Made by a program: the position numbers and the translations under genes. From Leptospira sanjuanensis (GTDB taxonomy: Bacteria; Spirochaetota; Leptospiria; Leptospirales; Leptospiraceae): DNA of 64,000 bases. Positions 59,949 to 64,000 of this stretch are shown here, in pieces. The notes beneath the pieces were generated by a model. That model saw only the letters and a list, made by a program, of their open reading frames with translations. It was not told where the DNA came from and did no database searches. How positions within the stretch are numbered: position 1 is the stretch's first letter; each line of letters begins with the position of its first letter. The stretch covers positions 62,001 through 126,000 of the forward strand of contig NZ_JAIZBH010000001.1 of the NCBI RefSeq assembly GCF_022267375.1, in the 5' to 3' direction.

Positions 59949-61766
59949 TTACGTACGTGAGATTTCCGTTGGAACGGCTTCCGGGTTAATCGGAAGTTCC
60001 ACCCGAAAAACGGTTTTACCCGGGTTGGATGTCAGGGTGATTTTTCCTTTGTGCTTTTCAACGATTCCCTTTACGATTCCAAGGCCGAGACCGGTTCCTT
60101 CTCCTTGATCCTTCGTCGTAAAGAACGGATCCCAGATCCTATCCTGGATTCTCGCTGGAATTCCGGGGCCGTCGTCTTCGATTTGAACGATCACGGCGCC
60201 GTCCGTTGGAAAAACGGAAATCTCGATTTTTCCTTTGCCTTTCATAGCCTGCACCGCGTTCTGAATCAGATTCGTCCAGACTTGATTGAGTTCGTCCGGA
60301 TTACAGATGACGAGAGGAATTTCCTGAAAGTTTCGAATCACTTCGACTCCGTATTTCACTTGATTATGAAGAATAACCAACGTAGTCTCCAAACCTTCGA
60401 TGATATTCGCCGGTGAAAACGTTTTGGACTGATCCAAGTGAGAATAGGACTTCAAGGCCTTTACGATCCGAACCACGTTCCGAATCGCATAACGTATGTT
60501 TTTGATATTCCGGTTGATATTCGTCGCGTTTTTGAGCATCAAGTAACCGCGATCGTCGTCTTTGAGAATGATACTGTAGATATATTTCCGTTCCTCTCCG
60601 ATCTGATTCTCTATTATGAAATTTGAAAGTTCCGAAGTGAGAGCCGGACCGAAGTTCATATCTTTCATCTCTTCCTTTAGCTCGTTTTTTAAACGGAATT
60701 TTTCTCGCGAATCCAATTCCGAATTTTTTTTATCGCGAAGCAAATGAAGAAGGGCGAGTTCGAAATTCTTACGCAGCTTTCTGTTTTTCGCAAGAAGAAC
60801 GATGTCGAAAATATTTCTTACGAGATAATTCATGTTTTGATCGAGATTATCCGCGGCTCCGTTGATGACGCCGGCGGGTGTGTTGATCTCGTGCGCGATT
60901 CCGGCAACCATGATCCCGAGAGAAGCCATCTTCTCGGACATGATGAGCTGCGACTGAGCGTTCTCCAATTCGCGTGTGCGACTTTTTACCTTTTCTTCCA
61001 AGGTTTCGGTCAACTCGATCAGACGTTCGTAAAAGATCGCGTTGGAAAGGGACATCACGGAAACGGAGCGGATCTCGTTGAGCTTTTCGATTTCGGAGGA
61101 GGAATATTTTTTTCGATTCTTCTTTTCTCCGAGAACGATCATACCTAAAAGACTTCGGTTTAAAATCAAAGGAACAACGAGTTCCGCTTCCGTCTTTGTA
61201 AAAAAAGATTCCGCGGATTTCGCGATCTTACTCAAACCGGGATTGGTTTCGAATTCTTTGAGATCGTAGATCTTATCGTTTTCCGTGACCCAAAGTAAAA
61301 ACGGATCAAAGATAAAGAATTGAATTTCACCTTCGTCCGGAAACGGAGCGAACTTTCCCATCTCCTCCTTCCATAAAAAGATCGTTACTTTTTTTGCGGG
61401 AATGATCGTCTGAATGAATTTCAAAATCTTTTCGCACACGAGCGCGGTTAAGTTCGTGGCGATCAGATCGTTCTTAAACTGATCCAAAACGGAAAGATAA
61501 CGAACGATTTCGGTGTTCGAAGACTGTAGAAACGGAAAGAGTCGTCCGAGAAATTTTCCGGAAATTCTTCTTAAAATTCGAATCGAAAGAATATAGACTA
61601 TAAATCCTAAGATCACGCCGGGAAGAAGTGTTATGAGAATTCTATAGGATTCGAAAGAAAAGAAATGGAATGACTGTAAAGTTAGCACGGAGATAAGCTG
61701 AAATCCGGCTATCAAAAGAATCAGATAAACGATTGGCCCTAAGGCGTTGAGTCTTTGGGTCGACAT
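59949..61766 (-). CDS. Sensor histidine kinase with GAF domain
   Basis: This 605-residue protein has two N-terminal membrane helices (~1-80), a GAF-like domain (~100-250), a coiled coil, a phosphoacceptor box [19 protein letters not shown] near residue 288 and a HATPase domain ([37 protein letters not shown]). It resembles kinases that have an extended helical insertion between the H box and the ATPase part (~320-420). It phosphorylates an unknown response regulator. The ATL gene follows with almost no gap, and rsgA is divergent. Confidence 0.9.
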   Translation of the reverse strand: MSTQRLNALGPIVYLILLIAGFQLISVLTLQSFHFFSFESYRILITLLPGVILGFIVYILSIRILRRISGKFLGRLFPFLQSSNTEIVRYLSVLDQFKNDLIATNLTALVCEKILKFIQTIIPAKKVTIFLWKEEMGKFAPFPDEGEIQFFIFDPFLLWVTENDKIYDLKEFETNPGLSKIAKSAESFFTKTEAELVVPLILNRSLLGMIVLGEKKNRKKYSSSEIEKLNEIRSVSVMSLSNAIFYERLIELTETLEEKVKSRTRELENAQSQLIMSEKMASLGIMVAGIAHEINTPAGVINGAADNLDQNMNYLVRNIFDIVLLAKNRKLRKNFELALLHLLRDKKNSELDSREKFRLKNELKEEMKDMNFGPALTSELSNFIIENQIGEERKYIYSIILKDDDRGYLMLKNATNINRNIKNIRYAIRNVVRIVKALKSYSHLDQSKTFSPANIIEGLETTLVILHNQVKYGVEVIRNFQEIPLVICNPDELNQVWTNLIQNAVQAMKGKGKIEISVFPTDGAVIVQIEDDGPGIPARIQDRIWDPFFTTKDQGEGTGLGLGIVKGIVEKHKGKITLTSNPGKTVFRVELPINPEAVPTEISRT

Positions 61767-61784
61767 AGAAAACGCGGTTGAATC

Positions 61785-64000
<2,216 letters not shown>

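Overview
The window is a contiguous piece of chromosome from a spirochete of the genus Leptospira. The evidence is the type of gene content: Leptospira-style lipoproteins with short lipoboxes, 7TM/HAMP/SpoIIE-phosphatase/TPR signalling proteins, a coiled-coil protein of a family that is expanded in this genus, and spirochete-type gene order. Base composition is moderate and even. I cannot name the species. Most of the window is ordinary core chromosome with short operons on both strands; I see no complete insertion sequence, prophage or CRISPR array.

Region by region. 1-1730: a MATE efflux pump (cut by the window edge) behind a dicarboxylate/amino acid:cation symporter. 1873-9351: two tandem paralogous membrane SpoIIE-type phosphatases with TPR tails, separated by a secreted gluzincin-like metallopeptidase. 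9455-12396: a DUF2147 protein, an enoyl-CoA hydratase-dcd pair, an IPT/TIG lipoprotein and a small unknown protein. 12485-19496: a VOC protein, a FAD oxidoreductase coupled to a His-rich membrane protein, a HAD hydrolase, a methyltransferase, dapF and a PlsC-type acyltransferase. 20041-23197: a STAS protein facing a HATPase-like regulator, a WbuC cupin, a BFD-type ferredoxin, small membrane proteins and three tRNA genes. 23299-32768: an RlmD/TrmA-type methyltransferase, a Lys/Asp-rich secreted protein, an AraC regulator with a hemerythrin protein, an SGNH hydrolase, and a four-gene run that encodes three lipoproteins. 32924-38582: an acyl-CoA ligase, a second Lys-rich exported protein, aat, thpR and a fused pabB-pabC. 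38607-50241: a MASE1 histidine kinase, two TetR regulators, a PLP enzyme, prfA, an EcsC-like protein, a nitrilase-like protein without cysteine, a Nudix hydrolase and a rhomboid protease. 50594-54822: a coiled-coil protein, tRNA-Leu with a nearby 20-bp copy of its 3' end, hisBHA and a VKOR-DsbA fusion. 54841-64000: a third SpoIIE phosphatase, a DUF885 peptidase-like protein, thiD, an alkyltransferase-like protein, a GAF histidine kinase, rsgA and a partial unknown gene.

How genes work together. Signalling dominates: three SpoIIE phosphatases, one STAS protein, one HATPase-type switch regulator and two histidine kinases suggest a partner-switching network. Amino acid and cofactor synthesis is represented by hisBHA, dapF, pabBC and thiD, and translation by prfA, aat, rsgA and four tRNA genes. 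A large part of the remainder is envelope proteins of unknown function. The most unusual items are the tandem phosphatase pair around a metallopeptidase, the tRNA-Leu 3' end repeat, a palindrome that ends the Lys/Asp-rich gene, operator-like palindromes near TetR genes, and several enzymes with changed active-site residues.
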